A model generated the notes under the pieces. That model was not told the origin of the DNA and ran no database searches. It was given only the letters and a program-made list of their open reading frames with translations. The position numbers and the translations under genes are program-made. This document shows positions 8,245 through 16,748 of a DNA stretch of 64,000 nucleotides, piece after piece. The number at the start of each line of letters is the position of its first letter. Position 1 is the stretch's first letter. Source of the DNA: Methylomonas rhizoryzae (GTDB lineage: Bacteria > Pseudomonadota > Gammaproteobacteria > Methylococcales > Methylomonadaceae); assembly GCF_008632455.1 (NCBI RefSeq), contig NZ_CP043929.1:3410001-3474000 (forward strand). Reading direction: 5' to 3'.

Positions 8245-9440
8245 AACCGCAAAATGTTTTGCCGATCAAAGTTGCACTGTTTGGCATGGACACACGTGCA
8301 TCCAAAACCTTGGCGCTTTATCTGAAAGGCCCTTGTAAAGGCATCGCCGAGGTCGTCACAGAAACCGAAGCGGAAGTGGACATCATCGACGCGGACTTTG
8401 CGACCGCCGGCGAAATTCTGCAACAGAGGCGTCAAGTGTCTCCCAGACGACCGATAGTTTTACTATCACTGCAATCGATTAACATAGAAAACACTTATTT
8501 TTTACAAAAACCTATCAAGTCGGACAATCTGGTTGCCATCCTTAATAAAGTACGCGGCAACGGGAATAGCACAGCCGATCAGCCGCAAGCCCAACTGAAA
8601 ACCGAAGTTGCCCCCAATCCGCCAATCGACCACCCTCAGACTGAAGACGACCCGGAAACCGAAACTGAATCCGTGCAAAATCAGCCGGCTAGAGCGCATA
8701 AAAAATCATTAGTAACGGAAAACGAAGGCGGATATACCGCGTTTTTAGGCTTACTAGCCGACATTGATTTCGATGATCCAACTCAAGCCTATAAAGCAAG
8801 GTTCAACCCCAATCATTACCTTTTGGGTCAAGTGTTATCCGCGCGCCAGCTGGCTTATCAACAAGACCAAGCTATATTGGTCAATTCGGTTTGGAAACCG
8901 TTAACTATTTACCCCGATACTCACCAAATCGAAGTAGACGCGCAAGACAAACAACTGCGCATCATCGCCGGTATGGAGCAAAGCCAACTGTTTAGCGACA
9001 AGAACACCTTGACCCCCGTCAATCTGCGTAATATATCGACAAAAAACAAACCGGAAGCAGCGCAGAATCTGGAGGCATTTATTTGGAAACTAACAGTTTG
9101 GACCTCCAAAGGCCGCTATCTGAATGGACTTGATCCCAATCACCCGGTCCACTTAGAACATTGGCCTAATTTCACACGCCTATTATTAGTACCCGACGCC
9201 ATGCGTATCAGCGCCCTACTGATACGCGAAGATCAATCTCCAAATCAAATCATCCATGCATTAAACATCAAACCTCAATATGTATTCGCCTTCCTGAGCG
9301 CGTGTCATAGCATCGGCCTATTAAAGCAAGGCGAAAAATTACCGGAACAAGCGACACAAACCCTAACACCTCCAACTACAATCAAGAAAAAACAAAGCTT
9401 GCTAGGAAAAATTCTGAATAAGTTACGCGGCGAACAGTAG
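8241..9440 (+). CDS. Pseudo-receiver-domain protein in GTPase-roadblock operon
   Basis: A 399-residue protein. Residues ~8-110 resemble a response-regulator receiver fold (alternating strands such as 'KVALFGMD', 'VDIIDADF' and 'PIVLLSL', ending 'FLQKPIKSDNLVAIL' with the conserved Lys-Pro), but the acidic pocket is incomplete, so it may not be phosphorylated. An acidic linker (~115-160, rich in D/E/T/P) leads to a C-terminal region of unknown family ending in a helical stretch of winged-helix type ('QIIHALNIKPQYVFAFLSACHSIGLL'). I chose GTG 8241 because it overlaps the previous stop as GTGA; an in-frame ATG 42 bases upstream lies deep in the previous gene. It probably works with the GTPase 13 bases downstream. 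Confidence 0.65.
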   Translation: MKPQNVLPIKVALFGMDTRASKTLALYLKGPCKGIAEVVTETEAEVDIIDADFATAGEILQQRRQVSPRRPIVLLSLQSINIENTYFLQKPIKSDNLVAILNKVRGNGNSTADQPQAQLKTEVAPNPPIDHPQTEDDPETETESVQNQPARAHKKSLVTENEGGYTAFLGLLADIDFDDPTQAYKARFNPNHYLLGQVLSARQLAYQQDQAILVNSVWKPLTIYPDTHQIEVDAQDKQLRIIAGMEQSQLFSDKNTLTPVNLRNISTKNKPEAAQNLEAFIWKLTVWTSKGRYLNGLDPNHPVHLEHWPNFTRLLLVPDAMRISALLIREDQSPNQIIHALNIKPQYVFAFLSACHSIGLLKQGEKLPEQATQTLTPPTTIKKKQSLLGKILNKLRGEQ

Positions 9441-9453
9441 AAGGATTAAACGC

Positions 9454-9993
9454 ATGACCCAATATAAGATTATTTTTACCGGCCCGGTCGGTGCTGGTAA
9501 AACAACCGCTATTTCAAGCATTAGCGATATACCGCCAGTAAAAACCGATGCTACCGCCAGCGACATGACCAAAAATCGTAAGTCCGCGACGACTGTTGCA
9601 ATGGACTACGGCGTCATGAATCTCGCCGGAGGAGAAAAACTACATCTATACGGGACGCCGGGCCAAGAGCGGTTCGACTTCATGTGGGACATTTTGACCA
9701 CAGGCGGCATCGGCTTAATTTTATTACTAGACAACACTCGAGCCGACCCTTTCCAAGACCTGCGTTTTTTTCTACAGGCCTTCGATAAATTTATTCAACA
9801 AACTGCAGTCGCGATAGGCATTACCCAAATGGATCTCAGCGATAAACCGACTATTTCGGACTATCAACAACACTTGCAACACATCAAGCTCAAAGCACCG
9901 TTATTTTCGGTAGACGCTAGACAGCGCAACGACGTGTCTTTGTTAGTACAAGCTCTGCTCTTTTCATTGGATCCGCTACTTAAAGAAGCATGA
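9454..9993 (+). CDS. Small Ras-like GTPase (MglA/COG2229-like)
   Basis: A 179-residue GTPase of the prokaryotic Ras/Rab-like group. G1 'GPVGAGKTT' is at residues 10-18, a conserved Thr-rich switch I region ('KSATTVAMDYG') lies near 46-56, G3 'GTPGQERF' is at 67-74, and 'TQMD' at 124-127 is the G4 element in place of NKxD. The G3 Gln-Glu-Arg resembles eukaryotic Rab/Arf proteins and bacterial MglA relatives, which act with roadblock proteins as GTPase-activating partners. AAGGA precedes the ATG. Two roadblock-fold genes follow directly. A cell-polarity or pilus-switching role is inferred from MglA/MglB. Confidence 0.85.
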   Translation: MTQYKIIFTGPVGAGKTTAISSISDIPPVKTDATASDMTKNRKSATTVAMDYGVMNLAGGEKLHLYGTPGQERFDFMWDILTTGGIGLILLLDNTRADPFQDLRFFLQAFDKFIQQTAVAIGITQMDLSDKPTISDYQQHLQHIKLKAPLFSVDARQRNDVSLLVQALLFSLDPLLKEA

Positions 9994-9994
9994 T

Positions 9995-10633
9995 ATGAGC
10001 GAATTGGAATTAGCTCCGAATCTCTACATACAGTTGACGCCAGCTGGCGCATACCAAGCCCTTTGTTCACCGGTGGCAGACAAATCGCGCCGTTTTTTGC
10101 AGCGCATATTGCAACAGCCAACCAGCCCCTCCGCCTCCGCGGAAGGGCTGGCTACCTTGATGGAAAGTGACGACTACGCCAAGAACTTGGAATTGCTGTA
10201 CCACTGCCAAAAACTAGGTTGGTTGCACGGAATAGGCTCGTCTATCCAAGCCCCCTCCGAGGCGCTGGAAGATATATTGCCTAGCCTATTAAGCGCGATT
10301 TCCGAGACGGACAAAGTTTTATTGGCCGACGAACAGGGCTTTTATCTAAGCAGCAGTGGCTTTCCGCACGAAACGGCGGAAGAGCTGTCCGCTCTGAGTG
10401 CGGAACTAGCGACCGTACATGCGAGACGGACCGGTTTACTCGCCAACAATCTAGGCTTAGCCAGTCATGCCTGGGCCATTGTCGACGCCTATGGCTTCAG
10501 TCAGATCGGTTTTTGGCCTTTATTCATCGGTAAGCACCGTTTCGTCGTTGCTATAGCCGGTATTCCACATTTTAACCGCGACCACTTTGTCACCTTAGCG
10601 TGGGCTCTCAGCATACGCTATTGCGAAAAATAG
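9995..10633 (+). CDS. Roadblock-like domain protein with N-terminal extension
   Basis: A 212-residue protein starting one base after the GTPase stop (TGATATG). Residues ~85-210 read like a divergent roadblock/LC7 domain: 'LSAISETDKVLLADEQGFYLSSSGF' followed by an Ala/Glu-rich helix, the layout of MglB-like proteins. The first ~80 residues look like a separate helical, winged-helix-like segment ('SRRFLQRILQ', 'LELLYHCQKLGWL'). It may act as a GTPase-activating or positioning partner of the preceding GTPase. The fold assignment is from pattern only. Confidence 0.65.
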   Translation: MSELELAPNLYIQLTPAGAYQALCSPVADKSRRFLQRILQQPTSPSASAEGLATLMESDDYAKNLELLYHCQKLGWLHGIGSSIQAPSEALEDILPSLLSAISETDKVLLADEQGFYLSSSGFPHETAEELSALSAELATVHARRTGLLANNLGLASHAWAIVDAYGFSQIGFWPLFIGKHRFVVAIAGIPHFNRDHFVTLAWALSIRYCEK

Positions 10634-10678
10634 TACGTAATCTCAAGCATGAAAATTCAATATATCTGGAGAACATAA

Positions 10679-11041
10679 ATGAAAGCTGATCTTTTAACCT
10701 CGGTATTAACGGAACTAAACGGCACCTCAGCCGACATCGAGGCATCAGGCGTCATTTCGACCGACGGTTTGATGATGGCGGCGGTGTTACCTGCAAATAT
10801 GGACGAAGATCGAGTTGGCGCCATGAGCGCCGCGATGCTGTCCCTAGGCGATCGTACCGCGCAAGAACTGAATAGAGGCGAACTGGAACAAGTACTGATC
10901 AAAGGTAAACGCGGCTACGTCTTAATGACTTATGCCGGTCACGAAGCAGTATTAACCGTACTCGCAAAACCAAACGCCAAATTGGGTTTAATTTTTCTTG
11001 ACGTAAAACGGGCAGCGGAAAGCATTGCGGACATGCTCTAA
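10679..11041 (+). CDS. Roadblock/LC7 domain protein (MglB-like)
   Basis: A 120-residue single-domain roadblock/LC7 protein. The pattern is clear: an N-terminal helix ('LTSVLTELNGT'), 'DIEASGVISTDGLMMAAVLP', a central Ala-rich helix ('RVGAMSAAMLSLGDRTAQELNRG'), paired strands ('QVLIKGKRGYVLMTYAG' and 'AVLTVLAKPNAKLGLIFLD') and a final helix. Such proteins dimerise and bind Ras-like GTPases, in MglB as a GTPase activator. GGAG sits ten bases before the ATG. It is the second roadblock-like gene after the GTPase, so a heterodimer with the previous product is possible. Confidence 0.85.
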   Translation: MKADLLTSVLTELNGTSADIEASGVISTDGLMMAAVLPANMDEDRVGAMSAAMLSLGDRTAQELNRGELEQVLIKGKRGYVLMTYAGHEAVLTVLAKPNAKLGLIFLDVKRAAESIADML

Positions 11042-11062
11042 ACCATACTACGGGGGATGAAT

Positions 11063-11539
11063 ATGATTTCTGACATGAAGATCGAAGATATTATCGGCGA
11101 TTATCGAGAAGCCGAATTGTCTTTGTACCATTCGATCACGCGTAAAGTTTATTACACGGAAATAGAAACGCCTTATCCCGACGGAAAACTCATAGTCTCC
11201 AGTACCAATCCGCTAGGCTTCATTACACATGTAAACCGCGCTTTTGTCGAAATGTCCGGCTATCTCGAGCACGAATTGATCGGCGCCCCCCATTCCATTC
11301 TACGCCACCCGGACATGCCTGCCGCCGCCTTCCAAGACTTGTGGAATACCCTGCAAAACGGAGAAAAATGGCAGGGATATGTAAAAAACTTAAGAAAAGA
11401 CGGCGGTTTCTATTGGGTCAAAGCGACCGTCATCCCGAATATCAGAGGCGGCCAAGTCGTAGGCTACACCTCGGTAAGGCGTAAACCGTCGCGAGCTAAA
11501 ATCGCCGAACGCATACAACTCTACCGTACTCTTTCCTGA
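11063..11539 (+). CDS. Aer-like PAS domain protein without output domain
   Basis: A 158-residue protein with one PAS domain at about residues 40-140 ('GFITHVNRAFVEMSGYLEHELIGAPHSILRHPDMP', then 'LRKDGGFYWVKATV'). The 'HPDMP' turn is typical of Aer-type and methyl-accepting-protein PAS domains that bind FAD or haem. No HAMP, kinase, GGDEF or membrane segment follows, so it must signal by protein contact. I chose ATG 11063 over 11057 because GGGGG (11052-11056) is six bases before it but abuts the earlier ATG. It lies between the roadblock and PhnD-like genes and may feed redox or ligand state into the GTPase module. Confidence 0.75.
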   Translation: MISDMKIEDIIGDYREAELSLYHSITRKVYYTEIETPYPDGKLIVSSTNPLGFITHVNRAFVEMSGYLEHELIGAPHSILRHPDMPAAAFQDLWNTLQNGEKWQGYVKNLRKDGGFYWVKATVIPNIRGGQVVGYTSVRRKPSRAKIAERIQLYRTLS

Positions 11540-11552
11540 TCGGGAGTCATTG

Positions 11553-12299
11553 ATGTCTTATCTATTTACAGTCAGTCCGGATTTCACGCCTGATCATCTT
11601 TCAGGTTGGTACATCTTTAATACCTGGCTACAAAAACAACTGGAAACCAACATCCACCTGCAGATGTTCGATAGCTTTCAAGATCAAAGAAAAGCAATAG
11701 AATCCGATCAAGTAGACCTAATTTACGCAAACCCTTACGACGCGGCGATGCTGGTTAGGGAAAAAAACTTTTTGCCTGTTGCCAGAGTCAACGGCGCGAC
11801 AGACGAAGCACTAATTGCGGTATCCGAGCAAAATCCTGCCGCGAGTGTAGAGGACTTAAAACCAGGCCTTCGTATCGCCTTCACAGACGACCCGGATGTT
11901 AGCCTAATCGGAATGATCATGCTGGAGCCGGCAGATCTGGACAAGAGCAATGTCGCCTTCGTTACTTCAGACACCTACGTATTGGTCGCCAAACATATCC
12001 TTAGAAATGAAGCCGATGCAGGCATTTTTCTGGTCGAAGCCTTCGACGGACTGTCCGCCATCATCCGTAAACAACTAAAAGTCTTGGTTAGAAGCCAAAT
12101 TAGCGTGATCAATCACACCTTAATGCTCGGCCCGAAACTGCATTCCCGGCGCGACCAAATCCGCAGTTTGCTGTGCGACATGACGACTCATGAGAAAGAC
12201 TGCGGCGTGTTGAAAAGCTTGGGCTTTGCCGGCTGGAAGGCCGTTGAAGACGAGGAAATGGAGTTCATGATCGACTTAATGGATACGCTCAACACTTAA
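11553..12299 (+). CDS. Cytosolic PhnD-like periplasmic-binding-fold protein
   Basis: A 248-residue protein of the phosphate/phosphonate-binding-protein fold (PhnD/PF12974-like): 'DSFQDQRKAIESDQVDLIYANPYDAAMLVREKNFLPVAR' near residues 45-85 is the typical hinge. True PhnD proteins carry a signal peptide; this one begins 'MSYLFTVSPDFTPDHLSGW' and has none, so it should be cytoplasmic and act as a sensor, not in transport. No ABC permease or ATPase is nearby. GGGAG six bases before ATG 11553 sets the start (a TTG three bases earlier is in frame). The ligand is unknown. Confidence 0.75.
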   Translation: MSYLFTVSPDFTPDHLSGWYIFNTWLQKQLETNIHLQMFDSFQDQRKAIESDQVDLIYANPYDAAMLVREKNFLPVARVNGATDEALIAVSEQNPAASVEDLKPGLRIAFTDDPDVSLIGMIMLEPADLDKSNVAFVTSDTYVLVAKHILRNEADAGIFLVEAFDGLSAIIRKQLKVLVRSQISVINHTLMLGPKLHSRRDQIRSLLCDMTTHEKDCGVLKSLGFAGWKAVEDEEMEFMIDLMDTLNT

Positions 12300-12309
12300 A
12301 ATCAACCCC

Positions 12310-12918
12310 ATGAGGGAATTCGAAAACACGCAAACCACTATCGATATACTGCGCCATGGCGAGCCAACCGGTGGAATCCGCTTTAGAGGCATTACCGACG
12401 ATCCCTTAAGCGAAGTCGGGTGGCAGCAAATGCTTGAGTGCTGCGATAACAGAAACTGGCAGGCGGTCATCAGTTCGCCATTGCAACGCTGCCAAGCCGT
12501 CGCCCTACATTTGTCGGCAACACGCAATATCCCGCTCTATGTCGACGCAGCTTGGCAAGAAATTGACTTCGGAAGGTGGGAAGGATTAACCGCCGAAGCC
12601 ATAGAACACCGCTACCCTAAGGCTTTGGAAGCCTATTACCGGGACTTTATGAACGCCAGCCCGCCGGAAGGCGAAACCTATAAGCAATTCAGCACTAGAG
12701 TTAACATCGCCTGGTACCAACTGACAGCAGCATATTTTGGCCAATCAGTGCTACTCATTACCCACGCCGGCGTGATTCGGGCATTGTTTTCCCTATTGAT
12801 GGGCATTTCTCCGGAAAACAGTTTCCGAATTGAAGTTCCCCATACCAGCCTAACCCGGTTTCGCTGCTTCGGTAGTCCGGGGAAACAAACCGTACTGCTG
12901 GATTTTCACAACCGCTAG
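12310..12918 (+). CDS. Histidine phosphatase family protein (CobC/phosphoglycerate mutase-like)
   Basis: A 202-residue histidine phosphatase. The catalytic 'LRHGEP' is at residues 14-19, 'SPLQRCQAVA' is the second conserved Arg region, 'WQEIDFGRWEG' holds the usual Glu, and 'LITHAGVIRAL' carries the second catalytic His. The sequence resembles alpha-ribazole phosphatases (CobC), but no cobalamin genes adjoin it, so the substrate is open. It closes the signalling operon ten bases after the PhnD-like gene and precedes cyaA by 212 bases. Confidence 0.82.
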   Translation: MREFENTQTTIDILRHGEPTGGIRFRGITDDPLSEVGWQQMLECCDNRNWQAVISSPLQRCQAVALHLSATRNIPLYVDAAWQEIDFGRWEGLTAEAIEHRYPKALEAYYRDFMNASPPEGETYKQFSTRVNIAWYQLTAAYFGQSVLLITHAGVIRALFSLLMGISPENSFRIEVPHTSLTRFRCFGSPGKQTVLLDFHNR

Positions 12919-13030
12919 CGGATGTCACGCCATTAATCCTTTATAACAACCGGTGCTGGGCGCGGCATCAGGGGAGATAAAACCGTTACCGGGTCACATA
13001 AATCTCTAAGGCAATGAACAAGAATAAATC

Positions 13031-13083
13031 TACCCGACAGGCGCCGAATTTTCGTGTGGGGCCAAAGCACCCTCAGTCGGGTA
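13031..13083 (+). other. Candidate structured RNA or terminator between phosphatase and cyaA
   Basis: TACCCGAC (13031-13038) and GTCGGGTA (13076-13083) form a perfect 8-bp stem. The 37-base interior can form smaller helices (CGAA/TTCG around 13045-13054 and GGG/CCC around 13057-13073). No clear U-tract follows, so it is not a canonical terminator. It lies 47 bases before the cyaA start and could be a leader element. I do not recognise a named riboswitch. Confidence 0.35.
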
Positions 13084-13130
13084 TATTTCTCGCTGGAATT
13101 CGCCTAAGTTAACAAACGGGTAATCTCAAT

Positions 13131-15929
13131 TTGTCGTCTCGTCATTTACCAATTCGTCTAGGAGCGCCGGGAGAAGAGATCAGTAAAAAAGATCTGCATG
13201 CCGTCATCCAACGCTTTAAGCATCTCAATCAAGGCCGTTTACAACGAATTCGCGAGTTTTTACAGCCCAGACAGCACGACTTTTTAAACCTTCTACCCTT
13301 ATTGTTCCATCAAAACCACCCGCTGTTACCCGGTTTCGTTTCACTGGAAACACCGGCGGGAATACCCGATTACCAGCCTAATCGCCAAGCGGTCGATACG
13401 GCCAAACAGTTTTCCAAAGGCTATACCTACAAACGTAAAGCCTTAAGATACTATCCCGTCGAAAGTATTTTTTTGATGGGCAGCGTAGGGAGTGTCGCCT
13501 TCTCGCAAAAAAGCGACATTGACGTTTGGCTCTGCCATCCGGCCGCTTTACCGGACGAACAACTAGCACAATTGCGCGCTAAAGCGGAATTGATCGAGAA
13601 GTGGGCAGTATCGTTAAAACTCGAAGTGCATTTTTTCTTATTGAACAGCACTCAATTTAGCGAAGGCACCAACACCCCGCTCTCCTCCGAGAGTAGCGGC
13701 GAGACTCAACATTATTTACTGCTGGAAGAGTTCTACCGTACCTCCGTCTATATTGCCGGCAAAGTCCCGATTTGGTGGCTGGTCCCTCCCGAACAAGAAA
13801 GCCGCTATCGCGAATATGTATCGCATTTATTGGAAAATCGCTTCATTTCCGAAAACGAAGTGCTCGACTTCGGCAATCTGGAAAACATGCCGCAATCGGA
13901 GTTTGTCAGCGCCACGCTTTGGCATATCTACAAATCGCTGGGGTCGCCGCATAAATCGTTGTTGAAATTATTTTTGATGGAGAGTTATGCGGCCGAATTT
14001 CCACAACCCATGTGGTTATGTTCCAATTTGAAAAAAGCGATTTACGCAGGGACTTATTCGCTAGACAGCATGGACCCCTATCTTCTGATCTACGAAAAAG
14101 TAGACGATTATCTGAGCCGACTTGGCGCGCACGAACGATTGAACTTAGCCAGAGAATGCCTGCAAATCAAAGTAATGGGCGCCATTACCCCTCAGACCGA
14201 CAGCAAAGCAAACGCTATACACGAAGCCTTTATGGCCAATATCGCCCGCCGATGGCATTGGCCGGAGGAACTATTGCCCAACCTATTGCAACGCAAATCG
14301 TGGACGATAGAAAAAGCCGGCGCGCAACATGGCGTTATCCGCGATCAACTGCAGCAATGTTTGCGGATGATACTTAAGATCACCGGCAACCCTCTGGACC
14401 ATCCCGGTCAAAACCACGATTTAAAGCTCTTAAGCCGCAAACTTAGCGCATCCCTGGATTTGAAGCCCGGAAAAATAGAGGTGCTGACCACCCGCGCCAT
14501 GGTCTACACCAAACCGGCAGCAGTCACGCTACAAGAATTGCCGTATTCCGGAGGCGAAGCGTGGAAATTATTCTCAGGGAAACTTCCCACCTTGCAATCA
14601 AGCCTTGCCCAAGCTATCAAACAAGCCGATTCGCTATTGGAACTGCTGTGCTGGATTGTGGTGAACGGCATTTATAGCCGCACCCTGCAAGCCCAAATGC
14701 TCACTAGCGGAGCAAGGCAAAACGGCGACGGCGAGGTATCCAGGCTATTGTCGCAATTACACGCGTTTTTAAGCTTGCACTTACCCGATAAAGACACCGG
14801 CTTGGAAATTTATAGCCAGCCTAACCGGATCAAAGCGTCTTTTTTATTAGTAAACTGGGGCAAGGAACTGCCAATAGACAATAATCCTCAGCTGTTCATG
14901 ATGAGCGAGCGCTCGGATCCTTTAAGCTACGGCGACAATCGCTACTGTTTTGTCATTAACATTCAAAAAGTATCGGTATCATCATGGGGCGAAGTGACTT
15001 TTCAAGAATACCAAGGCTTGGAAGGCGTCTTCAATTGCTTGAGCGAAGTGTTCAACCAGACCAGTAAACCATTGAGCGCAGAATCGCTACGGATTGTTTG
15101 TTATACCCGCGCCAGAGGACGCAGCATCTGCATGCGCTTGGAAAGCTTGTTTGAAGGTTTATCCTCGCATTTTTCGTCCGGTCCGCATGCCCAAAACGGT
15201 CGCTATCTGTTGGCAGCGCAGGCCGGCTATTGTTGCTTTAGGATACAAAATAACAGCTTGAGTTATTATCTTCTGGAGAACTCCCAGGCTTTGTTGCAAG
15301 AACTTTCCAGCACACAAGCGCAATTTTCTCCGGTACATTTCGACGATTTCGTGTTGGAACAAACCTTCATCCCCTATCTGTACCAATTTAACAAACCCAA
15401 ACGGCTACAGATTTTTTACCACCATTCCAGCAAGCATATCGCTTTCTACATCATCGACGAGAAAGGCGCTCTGTTTGTGCGCCAGCATTCCGGCGCTAAC
15501 CCGCAGCAAATCCTGACCCACTACTACGTTTTCATTAAAAACCTGCAACTACAAACCAAATTGCCGGAAACGATCCTTATCGATTGCTACGAAATCCAAA
15601 AAAATTCGGCAGGCGTCGTCTCCTGCCACTCGGTCGACATCCGGCAAAACGACTCGGCACTGGATTTAAGTGTACGCATCACGGCCGATCGTAGCCAAGG
15701 CCACGCGATTTATTGCAATCAACGCAAATTCGCCATAAGCAATGCGCAATCGTACTTAGAGGTCAAACAATACATCATGAATTTCCGTAAAACCCACGAA
15801 AACTATCCTTGCCACATCACGGATATCGACATTCCTTGCGAGTTATTGGGCATTAGCGATTTTGCGCAGGCGCAAAGCGTGCATTACCTACAGTACAAAC
15901 AAAAAATCGAAGATAAATTAAATATCTAG
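13131..15929 (+). CDS. cyaA: Class I adenylate cyclase
   Basis: A 932-residue class I (enterobacterial-type) adenylate cyclase making cAMP from ATP. The catalytic nucleotidyltransferase motif 'MGSVGSVAFSQKSDIDVWLC' is at residues 116-135, with metal-binding D129 and D131. The C-terminal ~450 residues correspond to the regulatory region that in enteric enzymes responds to the phosphotransferase system. The length exceeds the E. coli enzyme (about 848). The start is TTG at 13131 with a weak upstream purine stretch (ACGGGTAA); no better in-frame start is visible. Immediate neighbours are signalling genes, and CpdA, which degrades cAMP, is encoded at 60618-61409. Confidence 0.93.
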   Translation: MSSRHLPIRLGAPGEEISKKDLHAVIQRFKHLNQGRLQRIREFLQPRQHDFLNLLPLLFHQNHPLLPGFVSLETPAGIPDYQPNRQAVDTAKQFSKGYTYKRKALRYYPVESIFLMGSVGSVAFSQKSDIDVWLCHPAALPDEQLAQLRAKAELIEKWAVSLKLEVHFFLLNSTQFSEGTNTPLSSESSGETQHYLLLEEFYRTSVYIAGKVPIWWLVPPEQESRYREYVSHLLENRFISENEVLDFGNLENMPQSEFVSATLWHIYKSLGSPHKSLLKLFLMESYAAEFPQPMWLCSNLKKAIYAGTYSLDSMDPYLLIYEKVDDYLSRLGAHERLNLARECLQIKVMGAITPQTDSKANAIHEAFMANIARRWHWPEELLPNLLQRKSWTIEKAGAQHGVIRDQLQQCLRMILKITGNPLDHPGQNHDLKLLSRKLSASLDLKPGKIEVLTTRAMVYTKPAAVTLQELPYSGGEAWKLFSGKLPTLQSSLAQAIKQADSLLELLCWIVVNGIYSRTLQAQMLTSGARQNGDGEVSRLLSQLHAFLSLHLPDKDTGLEIYSQPNRIKASFLLVNWGKELPIDNNPQLFMMSERSDPLSYGDNRYCFVINIQKVSVSSWGEVTFQEYQGLEGVFNCLSEVFNQTSKPLSAESLRIVCYTRARGRSICMRLESLFEGLSSHFSSGPHAQNGRYLLAAQAGYCCFRIQNNSLSYYLLENSQALLQELSSTQAQFSPVHFDDFVLEQTFIPYLYQFNKPKRLQIFYHHSSKHIAFYIIDEKGALFVRQHSGANPQQILTHYYVFIKNLQLQTKLPETILIDCYEIQKNSAGVVSCHSVDIRQNDSALDLSVRITADRSQGHAIYCNQRKFAISNAQSYLEVKQYIMNFRKTHENYPCHITDIDIPCELLGISDFAQAQSVHYLQYKQKIEDKLNI

Positions 15930-16097
15930 GCCGGACTATAGCGCCGGTTAGCCAAGGCCGTATACAGGCGACAAACCGCAGGATATTCGGCAATCAGTAA
16001 CGACTTCTAAAATTGACTAGCGTTAATTTAGAGTTAAGCAAGCTTAGCGAATAAAGCTATACTACAATCCGGTCGCGCAGACTTTTAACTCGAAGCA

Positions 16098-16745
16098 ATG
16101 GCAAAATTTACCGTCTATTTTAAAGATAAAGTCATTCATTCATGTATTTACGATTCCGGCGTTATACATATTGGTAGGGACGAGAGCAACGATTTGGTCG
16201 TCGACAGTCTGGCCGTCGCGCCGGCGCACGCGGCAGTCGTGGTCAAAAACGGGGCTTGCATCATCAAACAGCTGAACGACAAGTTTCCGCTGATGATCAA
16301 CAACCATCCCACCAAAGAATGGAGTTTGCAAAATAGCGACATTATCAATGTCGGCAAACATTACATCGTGTTCAACACCGTGGAATCTTTCATCGCCGCG
16401 CCGGAGCCCGAACCTAAGGTCAAGCTTAAAAAAGACGCCGACGTAGAAGCCTTAGACCGTAAACTGGAGCAACTCAGCAAACCGCTGGAAGCCAATCTGC
16501 AAATCATGGACGGCCCGCACATCGGCCGGATTTTACCGTTAAAAAAAGCCATGACCCGCCTGGGACACGACGGTGCCGGAGTCGTCGTCATCGCCAAACG
16601 CAAAGACGGCTATTACGTATCCGCGCTGCAAGGTCACGACGGCCTGGCGGTCAACAAGCAGCCGTTAGGCGATAAAAGCCTACAGTTGAAAAACCACGAC
16701 GTCATCGAAATCGACAATACACCGATGCAATTTTTCTTGGAGTGA
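16098..16745 (+). CDS. FHA domain protein with a second FHA-like repeat
   Basis: A 215-residue cytoplasmic protein. Residues ~20-95 are a forkhead-associated domain: 'IHIGRDESNDLVVDS' holds the Gly-Arg and Ser/Asn phosphothreonine-binding loop, followed by 'HAAVVV' and 'NDSIINVG'-like strands. After a Lys/Glu linker (~98-130), residues ~133-215 repeat the layout ('IGRILPLKKAMTRLGHDGAG', 'GLAVNKQPLG', 'DVIEIDNTPMQFFL'), a divergent second FHA-like domain. FHA domains bind phosphothreonine partners; no Ser/Thr kinase is seen nearby. It is followed after three bases by a PilZ gene, suggesting one operon. Confidence 0.85.
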   Translation: MAKFTVYFKDKVIHSCIYDSGVIHIGRDESNDLVVDSLAVAPAHAAVVVKNGACIIKQLNDKFPLMINNHPTKEWSLQNSDIINVGKHYIVFNTVESFIAAPEPEPKVKLKKDADVEALDRKLEQLSKPLEANLQIMDGPHIGRILPLKKAMTRLGHDGAGVVVIAKRKDGYYVSALQGHDGLAVNKQPLGDKSLQLKNHDVIEIDNTPMQFFLE

Positions 16746-16748
16746 AAA

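Noticed and set aside
11553..12299. Phosphonate ABC transporter component
   Set aside because: Lacks a signal peptide, and no phn permease or ATPase is encoded nearby, so a transport role was not called.
13031..13083. Cyclic di-GMP (GEMM) riboswitch upstream of cyaA
   Set aside because: The surrounding PilZ genes made this tempting, but the conserved GEMM core sequence and receptor tetraloop are not present.
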